Shown here in pieces: positions 6,569 to 8,445 of a stretch of DNA of 8,445 nucleotides (position 1 is its first letter; each line of letters begins with the position of its first letter). The notes beneath the pieces are model-generated. The model did not search any database. It was not told the DNA's origin and saw nothing but the letters and a program-made list of their open reading frames with translations. The DNA comes from Candidatus Woesearchaeota archaeon (lineage in GTDB: Archaea; Nanobdellota; Nanobdellia; Woesearchaeales; UBA525): the NCBI GenBank assembly GCA_023252315.1, contig JAJPEB010000049.1:1-8445 (forward strand), written 5' to 3'. The position numbers were made by a program, and so were the translations under genes.

Positions 6569-8445
6569 GTGCAGGGAAGGGTGCAGGCGGTGGGGAAGCG
6601 CTGGTGCTGGGTTCTCCTCTTCGCGCTCTTCGTGCCGCTCACGCACGCCTATACCATCGACAAGGCGTGGATCGACTGGCAAGGGCACGAAGTCACGACG
6701 ATCGGCCCCGGCAAGGCGCTCCCGGGCGCGACGCCGAAATTCACGCTCTCCCCTGATTTCGCCTCCTGCTTCAACGGCAGCGACGTCTGCGCGCTGCTCA
6801 TCGACGCTCCCGCGCTCGGCATCGCGAACCTGCGCCTCGACGTGCGTGCGGCGTGCGCGAACCGCCCTGAGGGCATCAACTGCACGCTCCCCTCCTCCAC
6901 CTTCTCGACGACGAACGGCTCCGTCACGATCTCGTACTACGGCCAGGCGGGCACGCAGCGCCTCGAGCGCGCGGACGCGTCGATCGCGATCGCGCTCGAC
7001 ACCACGATCCCGCAGGTCGCATCCATCGTCACCGGCTATTGCAAGGACGGCACATGCTATGCCGCGGCGGGCGTGCCGACGCCGATCACGGTGACGATGC
7101 AGGACAGCGGCAGCGCGAGCTTCGCGTACCGCCTCGTCTTCGTGGGCGCAGGAGGCGCGCTCGCGCAGGTCGACGCGTGCGACGGGCTCATATGCACGGC
7201 GAAGCTCGCGATCCCATGCAGGGACGGCGACGCGCTCACGCTCAGCGTCGTCTCCGCGGGCGGCGTCGCGAGCAGGGAGGACTCGCTCAACGAGATCGCG
7301 CCCGGCCCGGGGCAGCGCGTCATCTGCTCGGGCGCCGCGCCCACGATCACGGACTGGAAGGAAATGGCCGATGGCATCGCGGGCTTCGCGGTCGAGGGAG
7401 GGGCGATCACGTACACGGCGAAGGTGCATGTGCCCTACGGCGACGCCACGGGGACGGTCAACGCGTCGGGAATCATCAACGACACGGTCTCGGTCCCAAA
7501 CGGCACGCTCGCCGCGTCGTGCAGCCCCGCATCGGATAGCACGGACCCGCGCGACCAGGCGTGCATCTGGACGCTCCATGCGATCAAGGCGGGCACGTAC
7601 GAGATGGATTTCTTCGTGTATGACGGGGTCGGCAACTATGCGGTGCACCACGTGAAGGCCACCGTCCTCAACATCAACAACGGCGAGAACGCGCCCCCTC
7701 CCGATTTCTTCGAGGCGCAGGCGCACAAGGTGGAGCCCGCGGCGCTCAACCGCCTCGCGCTCGACGTCGCGGCGCAGAGCAACAAGCCGTACCCCTCCTA
7801 CGTCACGTACGGGTTCACGCAGCTCACGCCCGGCACGCGCATCCTCTCGCAGCAGGTCAAGACGTGCGCGTACAAGCTCCCCAGCGCCGCGAACTACACC
7901 GTCGACTACAACCTCTTCGCGCTCGGCGCGAGCGCAGGGACCACGCCCGACACGCACGTGATGCTCCCGCACGCGGACTGGGCGCAGGAGAACCGCCTCG
8001 ACGCGCAGGTCCGCGCGGCGCGCGCGACGCTCGCGCTCTCGGACGCCTTCGACGTGCGCTGCGACATCGAGCTCTACGTCGCGCAGGGGAACACGATCTA
8101 CGGCAAGGCGGAGATCGAGCATCTCGATTTCAGGGTGACGCTGCGCGACTCCGCGCTGGGCGACCCGGGCTCCGTCGTGGTGCAGCGCATCGGCGAGAGC
8201 AAGGCGAAGCTCACGGGCAGCACCGCGGTGCAGATCCGCAAGCTGGAGAAATGGCGCCAGACCGCGGACAAGGTGTGCCAGGGCGTCGAGACGGCGGTGC
8301 AGGTCCAGAACACCGCGGTCGCAGTGAAGACGCTCGGGCAGGGCCTGTGCAGCACGGGCATCCTCGGCGCGGTCGGCGGCATCGTCAACACGGTGGGCAA
8401 CGGCATCTTCTCGGTGACGGACGGCTTCCTCGAGACCGCATGGAA
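6569..8445 (+). CDS. Large secreted, cysteine-rich surface protein with Ig-like regions (3' end beyond window)
   Basis: The frame is open from GTG 6569 to the window end, giving 625 complete codons with no stop. The N-terminus is a signal peptide: basic residues, hydrophobic WVLLFALFVPL, likely cleavage after THA at residue 27. The mature part looks beta-rich, with Ig/PKD-like stretches (for example ALDTTIPQVASIV from 142 and AGTYEMDFFVYDGVGNYAVH at 341-360). It holds 16 cysteines, several closely paired (67/74, 158/163, 204/209), which suggests disulfides. It also has seven N-X-S/T sequons (N69, N104, N116, N298, N304, N311, N442), consistent with a glycosylated extracellular protein. From about 545 it becomes helical (KLEKWRQTADKVCQG), followed by a Gly/Val-rich hydrophobic stretch (595-620). 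I infer a cell-surface or envelope structural protein. I recognise no catalytic motif or named family. Codon use is strongly GC-ended, like metG. Confidence 0.85.
   Translation, partial: MQGRVQAVGKRWCWVLLFALFVPLTHAYTIDKAWIDWQGHEVTTIGPGKALPGATPKFTLSPDFASCFNGSDVCALLIDAPALGIANLRLDVRAACANRPEGINCTLPSSTFSTTNGSVTISYYGQAGTQRLERADASIAIALDTTIPQVASIVTGYCKDGTCYAAAGVPTPITVTMQDSGSASFAYRLVFVGAGGALAQVDACDGLICTAKLAIPCRDGDALTLSVVSAGGVASREDSLNEIAPGPGQRVICSGAAPTITDWKEMADGIAGFAVEGGAITYTAKVHVPYGDATGTVNASGIINDTVSVPNGTLAASCSPASDSTDPRDQACIWTLHAIKAGTYEMDFFVYDGVGNYAVHHVKATVLNINNGENAPPPDFFEAQAHKVEPAALNRLALDVAAQSNKPYPSYVTYGFTQLTPGTRILSQQVKTCAYKLPSAANYTVDYNLFALGASAGTTPDTHVMLPHADWAQENRLDAQVRAARATLALSDAFDVRCDIELYVAQGNTIYGKAEIEHLDFRVTLRDSALGDPGSVVVQRIGESKAKLTGSTAVQIRKLEKWRQTADKVCQGVETAVQVQNTAVAVKTLGQGLCSTGILGAVGGIVNTVGNGIFSVTDGFLETAW

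Noticed and set aside
6539..8122. Minus-strand open frame of 527 codons antisense to the large secreted protein
   Set aside because: Arg-rich shadow frame. The plus strand has a signal peptide, sequons and a TATA box at the right distance.

Overview
The window looks like a piece of a GC-rich archaeal chromosome. Several things point that way. Almost every gene has a TATA-like box centred about 25-29 nt upstream of its start codon and no Shine-Dalgarno sequence, which is the pattern of leaderless archaeal transcripts. The tRNA has a TATA box about 27 nt upstream and no encoded CCA. The two aminoacyl-tRNA synthetases also fit an archaeon. The proteins keep ordinary lysine-rich stretches and are not strongly acidic, so a salt-in halophile is unlikely. 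The lineage cannot be fixed from sequence alone. A DPANN-type archaeon is plausible but is only an inference.

Layout. At the left edge (1-72, +) there may be the last 23 codons of an unidentified gene. Facing it on the minus strand is hisS (start at 1041). Its recognisable sequence stops inside motif 3, so the C-terminal part and the anticodon-binding domain are missing. hisS and a tRNA-Leu(UAA) gene (1137-1222, +) are divergent and share a short promoter region. A secreted glycoside hydrolase family 9-like protein follows (1331-3037, +), then a small unrecognised protein with its own promoter (about 3113-3454, +). A convergent minus-strand gene (3471-4157) encodes a cytoplasmic-looking protein with an HEXXH zinc-metallopeptidase motif. 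After a comparatively AT-rich divergent intergenic region comes a full-length metG (4331-6499, +) carrying a fused C-terminal tRNA-binding OB-fold domain. Last is the 5' part of a large secreted surface protein, rich in cysteines and glycosylation sequons (6569 to beyond the window end, +).

The genes do not form an obvious operon or pathway: each has its own promoter. Two are translation enzymes, one is a tRNA, two are exported proteins (a possible polysaccharide hydrolase and a surface protein), and two are unassigned. I see no mobile element, CRISPR array, rRNA or defence cassette. The points most worth checking are the truncated hisS, the changed catalytic motif of the GH9-like protein, the HEXXH protein, and the AT-rich gap before metG. 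No stretch longer than 300 bases lacks a gene.
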